A stretch of DNA of 64,000 bases from Selaginella moellendorffii (Eukaryota; Streptophyta; Lycopodiopsida; Selaginellales; Selaginellaceae): positions 614,642 through 678,641 of the forward strand of contig NW_003314277.1 of NCBI RefSeq assembly GCF_000143415.4. The letters are read 5' to 3'. Shown here piece by piece: positions 12,660-22,256 of this stretch. The notes below the pieces were generated by a model that worked only from the letters and a program-made list of their open reading frames with translations, searched no databases and was not told where the DNA came from. A program made the translations under genes and the position numbers. How positions within the stretch are numbered: the first letter of the stretch is position 1; each line of letters starts with the position of its first letter.

Positions 12660-12897
12660 CCGACTAACACTCTGACAGACTCGCCCAAACTCAACCTGAC
12701 ATGGACAGCTGTCGACACATTTCAAACCGAGATTCAACCAGGCGATTGCGACAATGATGTTCTGACAATCGACCTACTCGACAAACACCTTGTTTGCGGA
12801 GCCATAATTGACAGCAGCTCCAGCATCAATATTATTGAAGAAAGTCTTGTTCAACAACTCAACATCGGCCCAATCCACCCAGCACCTTTTAATGTCT
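12660..12897 (+). pseudogene. Gypsy aspartic protease domain
   Basis: About 80 codons with the retropepsin layout: a beta strand (LTIDLLDKHLVCGAIIDSSS), the catalytic Asp in IIDSSSSINIIEES, then a short tail. The active site is D-S-S where retropepsins have D-S/T-G. Ends in a stop at 12895-12897 before the reverse transcriptase lead-in (GVSPTLNLHTITLLP in the next frame). Confidence 0.65.
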
Positions 12898-13870
12898 GAA
12901 TGGCCGACCAAGGCATCAAACTTCTTCCAAAGAAGAAACACTTGTTCACTTGGAGTTACCGAGACCTTAAGGGAGTTTCACCAACACTTAACCTTCACAC
13001 CATCACCCTTCTTCCAGACTCAAACCGAGAAGACAAGCAGCCTACAGGATGAATCCGAATCTGATGGAACAAGTAAAGAAAGAACTCGACAAGCTTGTCC
13101 AAGTCGAGTACATCTACCCGATTCAGAATCCAATCTGGCTTTCCCCACTGGTGGTTGTGCCCAAGAAAAACGGCAAACTTCAAATCTATGTCAACTATAA
13201 ACAGCTCAATGATGCCACCGAAAAATATGTCTTCCCAATACCATTTACTGACGAAGTTCTTGATGCAGTTGCCGGATACGAGATGTACTTCTTCCTCGAC
13301 GGTTTCTCCGGCTACAACCAAATTCATATTGCTAAAGAAGGTCAGCACAAGACAGCATTCGTCAGTCCATGGGGAGCTTATGCTTACCGACAAATGCCTT
13401 TCAGACTCTGCAATGCCCCATTCACCTTCCAAAGACTTGTCACCAACACTTTTCGAGACTACCTCACTGATTTCATGAGAGTCTTCATGGACGACTTTAG
13501 CGTTTTCAGCTCAGAAGATCGACATCTTGAATGCCTTGAGAAATGCCTCGACAAGTGCGAGGAGAACAACATAGCACTCAACCCCAACAAATGCGCTTTC
13601 TTCATCAAATTTGGAGTACTTCTCAGCCACGTTGTCTGCAAAGATGGCATTCTTATCGATAAGGACAAAGTTGACGTCATCTCCAAACTCGAACCGCTGA
13701 AGAATTAGAAAGAACTCCGACGCTTCCTCGGCAAAGTTGGATATCACTGACGCTTCATCCACAAGTACGCTCACATCGCCAAACCACTCACCGATGGACT
13801 AAAGCAAGATGCCCAATGGACATGGATGTCCAAGCAGCAACAAGCGATGGAGATTGACTATGTTCACACC
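12898..13870 (+). pseudogene. Gypsy reverse transcriptase and start of RNase H
   Basis: Reverse transcriptase motifs in order in the 13049-13708 frame: YPIQNPIWLSPLVVVPKKNG (fingers), FLDGFSGYNQI (motif A with catalytic Asp), NAPFTFQRL (motif B), FMDDFSVFS (motif C, the catalytic Asp pair) and the connection LSHVVCKDGI. After a stop the linker LRRFLGKVGYH.RFIHKYAHIAKPLTD begins RNase H. It would copy element RNA into DNA. The catalytic residues are present but stops at 13706 and about 13749 and the missing 3' end make it a remnant. Confidence 0.9.
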
Positions 13871-13880
13871 AAGGACAGTG

Positions 13881-14582
13881 TCTAGTTCTATCAGGGGAGC
13901 AGAGTGTATCAACCAAAAACCCAGGCTCAGGGAACTCCAACCTTGAACCCAGGCTTGCATCGGAGATCATGCACAGCATATAGTATATGCTGGCAGTTAG
14001 AACTGCTAGCCTTTCAAAAGAGGGAATCCAAATTGTGAATCTCTATCTTCATTCATTATTTTTTTTATTAATACATAGCATTCTTTCACTCGTCCTTCTT
14101 CTTAGCCTTTAGAGATCGGGCCCTTTTCTCTTTTGTTTTCTTACTAACAATAGATTTCCAGTGAAGAGGAGTATCCACACCTCTTCACTTTCTCTTGGAA
14201 AAATATTTGATCTAAGCAAGAATCCTAGTAAGAAGCGCTTTCTTTTGGTGATCCTCTCTGGCTCATAATTTTTTTCCCGCTTTCTCCAGGGCTTATGGAT
14301 AGATCAAGCTACTCCGGCTGTTTGCCACAGCTTTTCTTCGAGATCTTTGGCTGTGACTTGGGGAAGCACCGCAGAATACTGGGAATGGTCCTCAAAGCAT
14401 GGTGCCAGATACTTAAGTGGCGCACCTCAAGATGGTTTGCTGGCTAGAGCTCTCTGGGAACAGGAAGTTGAGCCTAGCTCCAGGAACTAAGCTATCTGCC
14501 GCCAATTCTCTGCTGCTGCCAAACCTCTAGACTCCCGGAGTTTTCATCCCCCAGGTCGGACACATCGCTGCGAGCGCCGCAA
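13881..14582. other. Intergenic, no gene seen
   Basis: Breakpoint of the gypsy element, then mixed sequence with T-rich runs (14060-14070) and no long frame or RNA motif that I recognise. Confidence 0.5.
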
Positions 14583-14858
14583 TTGTTCGGGAAGAAACTG
14601 TTGTCGTCGTCGTCGTCCAATCTGTCCCAAGAGGAGGAAGGATCGAGAGGAGCTGCCCAGGCGTCGTCGATTCCCAGGAATGGAGCTTCCAGCGGCCTGA
14701 GGTCCTCGAGATACTTGGTTCACCCTTTGCTGCTTCTCACTCTCCAGCCCTTCATTCCCGCTTGTTACCAGATCGTCACCCCAGAAGAATCCATCGCCAG
14801 CGCTGTGGTGCTTGTAGCGCCTCCGCCGGCTCTTGTGATGCCCCAGCCGGCACCTCGA

Positions 14859-15074
14859 TCAGGCCAGCCCCGCGATCCCCAGCATGAAGAGCATGAACGT
14901 CACCAGCAGCGGCGAGAAGAGCACCAGGATGGGGACACATACCAGGCTGAGGCCGAGGAGTAGCAACACTGCCTCTTGGAGACTCAAGCTCGATTCCAAT
15001 GCCTTTGGGTGGGATAAGAAACTAGTGAGATTCAGCTTGGCAACTCTAGACAGAAGGGTGATGAACTCTTTGTG
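14859..15074 (-). pseudogene. Hydrophobic hairpin fragment with proline-knot-like turn (possibly oleosin-like)
   Basis: A 71-codon open stretch without a near ATG, bounded by stops. After LSLQEAV comes about 30 residues of nearly unbroken hydrophobics with a central VPILVLFSPLLV, then FMLFMLGIAGLA. Oleosins have a long hydrophobic hairpin with a P-x5-S-P turn, and P-ILVLF-SP fits that spacing, but their third proline is missing and the hairpin is short. It could also be any two-pass membrane segment. The frame breaks after GLA, and the following 250 bp hold only weak continuation. It probably represents a pseudogene or one exon. Confidence 0.3.
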
Positions 15075-15109
15075 CTACCTGGTGGACTCCTTCTACACAT
15101 AGCATGAAT

Positions 15110-15810
15110 GACTCCATTCCACACATAGCATGGGTCATTGCTATGGGCATGAAGCCCCATCCGTGGCATAAGGATGGATATTCATGAAATATTCTATGCC
15201 TGTGTTTTTTTCACACTCACATTACATGTGGACCAATAGCAGCCAGACACGTATTGTGAATGAAAAATGCCACAGTTGTTTCCAGCCTTTTAGGAATTGC
15301 ATGCCATAGTATGTTATAAGTGAGAGTGGTTTTTGGTTTGCTTAAGCAAACTGAATGGCAGTGAATATACTTAAAATATGCTTAAATATTTTAGAATATT
15401 TTATTATCTAATGGTTGATATGCAATAAGATTAATCTTGTGTTTATAAATTACAAACATGTTTATAATTATAAACTTTATTTGATCAATTGGATTAATAA
15501 ATAACAATAAAACTTGCTATATACAAAGTGTTGCAATATATTTAATTGCTCACCCAAAATAAAACTTTAACTTTTTCTTAACCTAATTTCTCCCCCTGTA
15601 CGTATGCTTGGCGTATTTTAATCCATCATATACATACGAAAATGGATTGGAGCTCTAAAGTTTTGCGGCATTTAAACAAGACATTTTGTGTCTTCGCTAC
15701 TGGAACCATAAATATTGGTCAACGCTAACAGACACCACTAGTGTGTTGGAACTGAACACACAAAGCTGAAGCTGGAACATGTGTCCACGGTGACGACCAA
15801 GGTACCATTA
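15110..15810. other. AT-rich intergenic stretch
   Basis: From about 15330 to 15560 the sequence is strongly AT-rich with no frame above 40 codons. Near 15100-15170 TCCACACATAGCATG-like words recur. No RNA gene or element termini seen. Confidence 0.5.
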
Positions 15811-15814
15811 TATG

Positions 15815-16702
15815 GGATCTCTTCCGCCGGACGGATCTCGAGGGCGTGAAGCCAGACGACGTTCGTGACCTTCCTCGCGATCCTGGGCGCGTGCTCCTCC
15901 ACCAGAGATCTCGCCACTGGGAGCGATCTCCACGCCTGGATCGTGGCGAGTGGAATCGCAATCACGTCATTGGCAGCGCACTTGTCCACTTCTACTGCAA
16001 ATGCGAGCGAGATCCCCGACCCCAATGTTCTCACATGGACGTTGATCATCGCGGCGCACGCCGAGATGGGATTGCATCGCAAGGGGATGGATCTCTTCCG
16101 GAGGATGCAGCTCTCCGGCGTTAGCGTGGACAGGCTCGTGATCGCCAGCGTGCTCGAGTCCCTGGCCGCGCTAGGGCTCTCGGATCCATCCATCCGGAGC
16201 GCCGCGACACCGATTCACGAGTGGATCTTCCTCTCCGGGCTGGAGTGCAATCCCTACCTGCGAACTGGATTGATCGCCATGTATGGGAAGTGGGGGCTCC
16301 TCCACGAATCCATGGCGATCTTCTTCCGTGAGAGCTCGCTGGATTCCAATGTGGTGGCCTGGACAGCGATGATTTCTTCGTGCTGGGAGCACAGCCGCGT
16401 CGATTTGGCCGTGGCGCTCTTCCACCGGATGAATCTCGAGGGCTTGCGGCAGGACTGCGTCTAGATGATGACGATCATGGACGCACTCGCCAGTGATTCC
16501 TCGTATTGCCCGTGCAACCTCGCGGGGACCGGCGAGGCAATCGCGTCTTGCGGCCTGGAATCCAGCACCGCGATTGGGAACTCGCTCATCAATCTCCGGC
16601 CGGATACTGGAGATCTTCCACGGGATGATCCATAGGGACGTGAGCTCCTGGGGCAGCATCATTACAGCGCTTGCCAGAGCGGCAATGCCGCTGGCGTTCT
16701 AG
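15815..16702 (+). pseudogene. PPR protein, N-terminal and middle repeats (broken)
   Basis: Pentatricopeptide-repeat protein of the plant organelle RNA-binding class. Visible repeats: GVKPDDVTFLAILGACSS (bridged by one frame change near 15862), DLHAWIVASGI, NVLTWTLIIAAHAEMGLHRK, VIASVLESLAALG, NPYLRTGLIAMYGKWGLLHES, NVVAWTAMISSCWEHSRVDLA. These are P-, L- and S-type repeats of a PLS protein. A TAG at 16462-16464 stops the frame; PPR text continues past it (MMTIMDALAS to SSWGSIITALARA) with a deletion and frame change near 16590. The gene then runs into the N gap. The 3' part is found, rearranged, at 17295-17720. Confidence 0.8.
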
Positions 16703-16732
16703 TGATGCTCTGCGAGATGGATATCGAGGGCA

Positions 16733-16832
16733 NNNNNNNNNNNNNNNNNNNNNNNNNNNNNNNNNNNNNNNNNNNNNNNNNNNNNNNNNNNNNNNNNNNN
16801 NNNNNNNNNNNNNNNNNNNNNNNNNNNNNNNN
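16733..16832. other. Assembly gap (100 N)
   Basis: A run of 100 Ns, the usual size for a gap of unknown length. Sequence on both sides is inverted-repeat related, so the gap probably lies at or near a rearrangement or misassembly. Confidence 0.99.
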
Positions 16833-17044
16833 AGGTAGCAAAGTTTGTTGCGCATACATCTGTCGAGAAATGTGCGTTCTTGCTCTACAGTACATTCACT
16901 TGACGACCCGGAGGATGTGTGATATATGTCTCACATGAAGGACATCAGAGGTAGCTCTCTATGTATTCTACGCAGGGACGGAGGTCTAGGCTATCGATGC
17001 CGACATCAGGGTGTTCGTATGTCCCATCAATGCTGGCATATCCA

Positions 17045-17290
17045 TCTCACGGAGCATCACTAGAACGCCAGCGGCATTGCCGCTATGCTGCCCCAGGAGC
17101 TCACATCCCTATGGATCATCCCGTGGAAGATCTCCAGTGCATGCTCGATCCGGCCGCTCTTGGCGTGGAGCGAGTTCCCAATCGCGGTGCTGGATTCCAG
17201 GCCGCAAGACGTGATCACCTCGCCAGTCCCTGCGAGGTTGCACGGGCAATACGAGGGATCACTGGCGAGCGCGTCCATGATCGTCATCAT
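17045..17290 (-). pseudogene. Inverted duplicate of PPR segment
   Basis: On the minus strand this repeats 16465-16702: MMTIMDALASDPSYCPCNLAGTGE, then ESSTAIGNSL. This copy keeps KSGRIEHALEIFHGMIHRDVSS, which is disrupted in the plus-strand copy, so it preserves an older state. The two arms face each other across the N gap. A short AAACCCT repeat lies just outside its end (17295-17312). Confidence 0.75.
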
Positions 17291-17294
17291 CGAG

Positions 17295-17720
17295 AAACCC
17301 TAAACCCTAAACCTGGAACTCGATCGTCATCTCCTTCGCGCAGCACGGGCGATTGGATCCGCGCGAGGGAGCTCTTCCAGGCGATGCATCTCGAGGGAAT
17401 GGAGCCGCGTGACGATCGTGAGCATCCTCTCGGCGTGCCACCACGCCGGGATCTTGGAGGAGGCGCGGTGCTACTTCGTGTGCATGGCGGACGACCACGG
17501 CATCGATCCAGCGCTGCTCCACTATGGATCCATGATCGATCTCTTCGGCCGCGCAGGGTGGCTGGATCACGCCGCTGGTGCGCGAGATGCCCATCCAGCC
17601 TGCGATCACGAGAGTCATGGCACTCCTGGGATCTTGCCAGATCCACAGGATGCGCGGCGGATGTCCGGGGCGGCAGAGCAAGCGATCGATCTAGACCCGA
17701 GAGCGCCGCTGGGGGATTAG
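17295..17720 (+). pseudogene. PPR protein, C-terminal repeats
   Basis: Plus-strand continuation of the PPR gene: RARELFQAMHLEGMEP, VSILSACHHAGILEEARCYF, DHGIDPALLHYGSMIDLFGR, then AGWLDHAAG. This matches the last repeats before the E domain of plant PLS-type PPR proteins (HY..MIDLLGRAG.L). Frame changes near 17408 and 17575 break it. The last stretch (LLGSCQIH) also occurs at 50815-50985, so this PPR family has been duplicated. Confidence 0.75.
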
Positions 17721-17899
17721 CGTTGCTATCCAATACATAGAATAGTGGAATACGAAGAACCCTAAAAACATATTCCTTTTTTATACCTTTTTACAGAATT
17801 GAAGAATCTAGTTTGGAGATAAAAGGCATATTTAGTTCACGGGATAAAGGCATATTCTTTTCATTAAGAATCTTTTCGAATCTTTTCTATTATACCTTT
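17721..17899. other. Short AT-rich spacer
   Basis: Spacer between PPR remnant and the convergent cyclase-like gene; repeated ATTCCTTTTTTATACCTTTTT-like words; nothing coding. Confidence 0.5.
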
Positions 17900-19507
17900 T
17901 TAGAAGTAGAAAAGAATCTTGTTTGGGTTTGATTGATCTTGCTGCTGGAGCACGTCTTCGAGCAGATCTTCGCTAAACTCGAGAGCTGCGCATCGAAACA
18001 TCTGGCTGTCCACCAGCTTACCTTCGCTGGCCACTCCCCACGCTGCGTGCTCGAACACTTCCACCTCGATCGTCGCCACGAATGACTCTCGGCACGCGGG
18101 CTGCCACTCGAGCTTTCCAATCGGAGCAAGGATTTGCTCCGAGAACGACACCGGCGAAGCATAGCACAGAATCTAATCGCCAAGGAGGAGAGAACCGAAA
18201 GCCATACCATGATAGTGTGTGAAGGACCAACTCCGATTAACGCGAACTTCGCTTCCAGGAGAGAGAGCTGCACGTCCTTGAAAATGGTCTCAAGGTCGTT
18301 GGTGCGCAGATCCAATTTGCAGTTGGCCGATTGGTATCCGAGTGAGAAGACGTAAGGGGTCTCTTGAACCGAGCTCCCGAGCAGACAATCTGGGAAGAAT
18401 TATCCCGCGACATCCCCTGGAGCCACACATGACCGGCAGGGAAAGTTTCTCCCCAGTTCTTCTCCTGGTGCGCAAACCCCGTCACCGTGAACCACCATGT
18501 TCTTGTCGCTGCTGAAAAATGTGTACTTTGCTCGGGAGCCCAGACTGTGCACGTACCAATGGCATGGGAACAGTGGAACTTTCCCCCCAGCCTTCGGGGC
18601 CCTTTTTACTGTTGCCAGAATCCCATGGAACCTGGAAAAAACACCGGGATATGAGATTTTGTTTTGGTTCTGGAATGAAGAACATTACCGTGTCACTCGT
18701 CTCAACTCTGAGGTCGTAACCATTTAGCCAGACCTCCACCTCGGACTCATTCGGCTTCATCACGATTTTTCCAATGCCTGCAGCCTCCCACTGAAATCGC
18801 TTGGGCTCGTCGCCATTGTCAGCTCCAGACAAATCTCCTGTCGTGCTAAACTTCGCGTCCTGCAAGAAGAAAACAGCGGGGAAACTAAGAAACTTCCAAT
18901 GAAGAAATGCAGGTCAACAAAACAAAAAAACACCAGGAAGGATTGCAAAACAATGTAAAAAGAAGGGAAAACAATAGACCATAGTCAATGAAAAAAAGGA
19001 AAAGAACAGTGGGTGGACGACATGGAGACTAGAAAGCTAGTAAACTATGATCGATAAAAAAAAGGAAAAGAATAAAAAGCTAGCGAACTATGATCAATGA
19101 AAAAAAGGAAAAGAACAGTGGAGTGGACGACATGGAGACTAAAAAGCTAGTAAACTATGATAAAACTCACACCCGAAATACTCGTAAACTTAAAACAAAA
19201 CGAATGCTAGCAATCTAGGAGTGCGTGAGCTAGAACAAGAAAAAAAACCATACCTTGGAAGCGATAAACTCACCTTTGTTTTCACGGCCACAGCGTGTGA
19301 GCTATGCGATGAATCACTGAAGAGCAAAGTAACCTGGCTCTCCTGTGTCGCGTAATTCGTCGCCATGATCACACCAGGGCTGAATTGCCTCGGCTCATCC
19401 ATAAGCCGCGTGTACCATCCCTCGAAGGAAGGATAGGGGCGAATCCTCTCCGGAAGAAGCCGGCTAAAGCTGGGTTTGTGAGGATCCCACGAGAACTCCG
19501 CTGGCAA
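17900..19507 (-). CDS. Tocopherol-cyclase-like protein, multi-exon, with apparent frame breaks
   Basis: Start at ATG 19507-19505 (MPAEFSWDPHKPSFSRLLP, then PYPSFEGWYTRL). FEGWY near the N-terminus, EKNWGETFPAGHVWLQ (about 18430) and a W-rich beta pattern are hallmarks of the tocopherol cyclase family, lipocalin-like barrels that close the chromanol ring of vitamin E in plastids or act on related prenyl lipids. Exons: 19274-19507 (donor GTGAGT), 18689-18859 (acceptor GCAG, donor GTAATG), about 18375-18630, 18193-18370, and 17900-18157 (after a GTATGG..TTAG intron). The last exon ends in stop at 17900. Phase does not fit across the junction at 18631, near 18483 and near 18370, so the gene is either decayed or carries sequence errors. 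No plastid transit peptide is seen before MPAEF. It may be a cytosolic relative rather than VTE1 itself. Confidence 0.6.
18970..19165. repeat. Imperfect tandem repeat in intron
   Basis: About two copies of a roughly 105-bp unit containing CAATGAAAAAAAGGAAAAG, AACAGTGG.TGGACGACATGGAGACTA and AAAGCTAG(T/C)(A/G)AACTATGAT. It lies in the 413-bp first intron of the cyclase-like gene. Confidence 0.75.
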
Positions 19508-19535
19508 CTATGGCATCGAGAGTTTCCTGGCGACG

Positions 19536-19685
19536 ATGGCAGACTACGCACGGGACAAGGAAGCGGCAAAGAGGGTGATGGAGATGGAGTGGGAGGTGAG
19601 GTTTGGGAAGCAGGAGGACACTTGCGTTGCCAAGGCCATCTGCGAGAGAGGTATGGAACTCGCTGCTCAAGTCCTGGGCCTCTGA
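19536..19685 (+). CDS. Short open frame, 49 codons, unknown
   Basis: ATG at 19536 to TGA at 19683-19685. The peptide is charged and helical (MADYARDKEAAKRVMEMEWE, then FGKQEDTCVAKAICERGMEL). The frame is open upstream for about 12 codons more (NYGIESFLAT). It overlaps the first exon's upstream flank on the other strand and could be the last exon of a gene or a fragment. Not recognised. Confidence 0.25.
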   Translation: MADYARDKEAAKRVMEMEWEVRFGKQEDTCVAKAICERGMELAAQVLGL

Positions 19686-19863
19686 GTGAGCTTCTGGAGT
19701 GTTTTCGTATTTCTTCTTCTTTTTCTACTACTACTTACTATTTCTCTTTCGTCTCTTCTGCTGTTACTAGTTCTTGTGCTTTGCCAGAATCCTTCTTTTT
19801 ACTTTGTAGAAATAGTAGTATCAGAGGTCGAGCAGACCTCTCTGAGTGTCGAAAAACTAAAGT

Positions 19864-19945
19864 GGTTATAAAATAGAAGACTCGTCGTCTGACGGATTCG
19901 AACTCTCGCGGGGAAACCCCACCTTAACCACTTGGTCCATGAAAC
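19864..19945 (-). ncRNA. tRNA-like Pol III unit (Ser/Leu-type tRNA remnant lacking the anticodon arm)
   Basis: On the minus strand an A-box-like TGGACCAAGTGG (19939-19928) is followed about 24 bp on by a B-box AGTTCGAATCC (19904-19894), with GGGGTTTCCCC between them like the long variable arm of a class II tRNA. TTTTATAA follows as a possible terminator. The anticodon arm is missing, so it is not a working tRNA. It may be a pseudogene or a SINE head. Confidence 0.45.
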
Positions 19946-20314
19946 CGAAAGTAATCCAAGTTCTGTGCATGAAAAAGTGTATAACTTTTTTTCGAATTTT
20001 TCTTGGTCGCGACCCGAAAACTGTGTGAGAAGTCAAGGAGAAAAGGACGAGACCTTCGTTTCTGCAAGAAAACAACCAAGTCGATTAGGAACAGAAAAAG
20101 AAAACAAGGCCTTGCCATATGCTTGATGTCGGTGAGGAACTCCTGGCGAACCCTCTAACGTTCGAATGTCTAGCGTTATTCTAGAAATTTCTAGACTAAC
20201 TTGTTCGATGCACAGAGAAAAGGAGCAGCACGAAGCATTGGGCCAGGGACAGGTTAGCACTGCAAGGAGCTTTGATATCTTCCAGTGTTTGAGGAGACAT
20301 ACAAGGTAACAGAA

Positions 20315-20334
20315 CTCTCTCTCTCTCTCTCTCT
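20315..20334. repeat. (CT)n microsatellite
   Basis: Perfect CT repeat about 80 bp before the start codon of the nuclease-kinase gene, in its presumed 5' leader; CT-rich leaders are common in plant genes. Confidence 0.8.
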
Positions 20335-20411
20335 TTTCTCTTCGTTTCTTTGCTTTTTATTTTGTGTGAAAAGAGTAAGCATTCTAGTTAACTAGGGTTT
20401 CTTTTCTCGGC

Positions 20412-22256
20412 ATGGCGTTTTTGCGAGCGCAGCGCGTTTTGTACATCCATCCCACAAGCGAAGCGGAGCTAGACGAAGGAGTGCTGCGACACAAAGGGAG
20501 GAGAGGTAGGCCAGTTCCCAGCACTCTGCCCGATGTGGCCGGCCTTCGGGGATGGCTGCAAGAAGAACTGCCTTTTGTGGATTCGGTCCTCGTTCCCGGC
20601 GATGGATGGTACAATCCAGAGTACTTACCAGACGGCCCACTTCCTGTGAGCTTTGCGCTTCATGTGCGTGGATCCGAAGGTAAAGTAAATGGTTTCTTGC
20701 TCTTGGTCTCCGCTCATTCTTGGTTTATGTGATCAGGCAAGCGACGCAGGGACGAAAACACCGCTGTGACAGTCGCAAGGAGTCAGACGAAGAGGGTGAA
20801 GGATTACCAAGTGTACGAGCCCATGCTCGTGAAGCCGGATATCCTACTGGGCGGCCGGTCGAGTACCATGCTCGTGGCTCTAAAGTGGCTAGCTTTGCTC
20901 GAGCGCGAGGCTGCCAAGGTAGACCTTACAAGCCTGAGAGAGCTAAGGCTCGCCAAGGTGAAGCCAAAGGAGAGCGCTTATTATCCCGGCATCTTGGCCT
21001 TCTTACGAGCCGCTTCGATTGGTCAGAAAGGCTTGAATTTCGGTGGGCAGGGCTATGGAAACCTGAAGAGGGCGGACCTGCAGGGCTTTATATGCGGCAA
21101 GCCAAGAGCTCTGTCGGAAGTGAAAACAAAGGTTTTCTACGCAACCGATAAGGATGAGACGGGTATGGTGGCTAATGCTACGCTGATAAAGCAGGAAGCA
21201 GACTATCTGAAAACGGGAATCGAGGGAACTGATGAGACGACTCGTCTAGGGTGCCTGTTTTGCCGCATGGACAGGTTCTGGATTGTCAAGTACCTGCGAG
21301 AGACGGATAAGGTTCAGGTGACGCCGGGATTTCCTTTCGGTCAGAAACCGGATGAATCGCCTCTGCAGCTGGCCGGCTTCAGTCCGGATTTTGTGCTGAT
21401 GAAGCTTTCGTGGCTAAATGAGATCAGCTTGGAGAGCATCAGCCTGAAGGACGTTCTACCTCCTAAACCGATGCCTGGATTTTGTACGTTGGTCTCCTAT
21501 ACGGAGGAACTGCAGCGAATGTACGATCTACCGGTGCTGAATGTTCGTTTCGTGGGACCAAGCACTGATATCCCGCTCTCAGATCTGACGCCAGTGGCTT
21601 ATGGCAAGAAGTCTCTTGTGGTGCTCCGACGATCGGCGTCCAACGTCCTCAAGATCTGCTCGCCATCGAGTGCTGAGATGGAGCGACGCATCCATGGAGC
21701 ATCTGACGGCCACTCCAACGTGCGGAGGCTTGTGAACTGGGGAATGGTGAGCATCGGGGAGACCAATGACGTGTTTGGCTTTCTGGAGCTTGAGGGCTAT
21801 GGCCAGCCTTTTGGTCGGGAGCACATTGCCGACATGGAAGCGATGGATGATATGTGGAATCAGGCGTACTGCGGGCTCAAGCATCTCCATTCCAAGGGTG
21901 TTCTTCACCGGGACGTGAAGCCAGACAACCTGGTCGTGTTTCCGGGTAACGTGCTCAAGATAAACGACTACGATGTGTCATGCTTCAAAGGCGAGAGCCG
22001 TGCTTACAGCGAGATGGTGGGAACTGTCGGGTACCAGTCTCCTTCCGATATGTTGCCGTATGTGGAGGAGGACGACGTGTTGTCTCTGGCGCTCTCTTTC
22101 TATGCCCTCAAGTTTGGAACGACAACGACTTCTAAAGCGGGCCGGCTCCATATCTTACTCCGAGAGCTGCAACCGGATGTTTTCCCTGAAACAATGATCC
22201 AGGCTGTCAAAGAAGCGGTGACGCAACTCGACTTGGAGCTACTTGAAGAAGATTAG
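20412..22256 (+). CDS. Crinkler-like nuclease-fold plus protein kinase, two exons, 595 aa
   Basis: Exon 1 20412-20679, intron 20680-20736 (GT..AG, 57 bp), exon 2 20737-22256; joined it reads 595 codons without a stop. Residues about 1-90 form a small N-terminal module (VLYIHPTSEAELDEG). At about 160-270 YYPGILAFLR, then KRADLQGFICGKPRALSEVK gives a D..ExK pattern like PD-(D/E)xK nucleases. At about 375-560 lies a protein kinase domain: VLKIC (ATP Lys), EMERRI (helix C Glu), HRDVKPDNLV (catalytic loop), INDYDVS (in place of DFG, Gly replaced) and GTVGYQSPSD. This nuclease-kinase order occurs in Crinkler (CRN)-type effector or conflict proteins. The role here is unknown; a nuclear or immune function is only inferred from the family. 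The gene is intact and more GC-rich than the retroelements around it. Confidence 0.75.

Larger units (their letters stand above)
8177..13880 (+). mobile_element. Decayed Ty3/gypsy retrotransposon, gag to start of RNase H
   Basis: Gag, zinc knuckles, protease and reverse transcriptase follow in order on the plus strand, with stops and frameshifts throughout, and the element is cut off after the start of the RNase H region near 13.87 kb. No integrase or 3' LTR follows. The coding part has A/C-rich, Asn/Gln/Thr-rich codons unlike the host genes nearby. A 1153-bp solo LTR from another family lies inside its gag. Confidence 0.85.

Noticed and set aside
14583-14963. 126-codon plus-strand frame beginning MFGKKLLSSSSSNL
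   Set aside because: Low-complexity Ser, Pro, Gln and Glu runs with no domain; it overlaps a more protein-like hydrophobic frame on the other strand.
16589-16938. Frames crossing the N run
   Set aside because: The Ns are undefined; continuity is an artefact.
17287-17740. Long overlapping frames (259 and 148 codons) on both strands of the PPR 3' part
   Set aside because: GC-rich shadows; only the frames with PPR repeats carry recognisable text.
19864-19945. A complete tRNA gene
   Set aside because: No anticodon arm, and T-stem pairing is poor.
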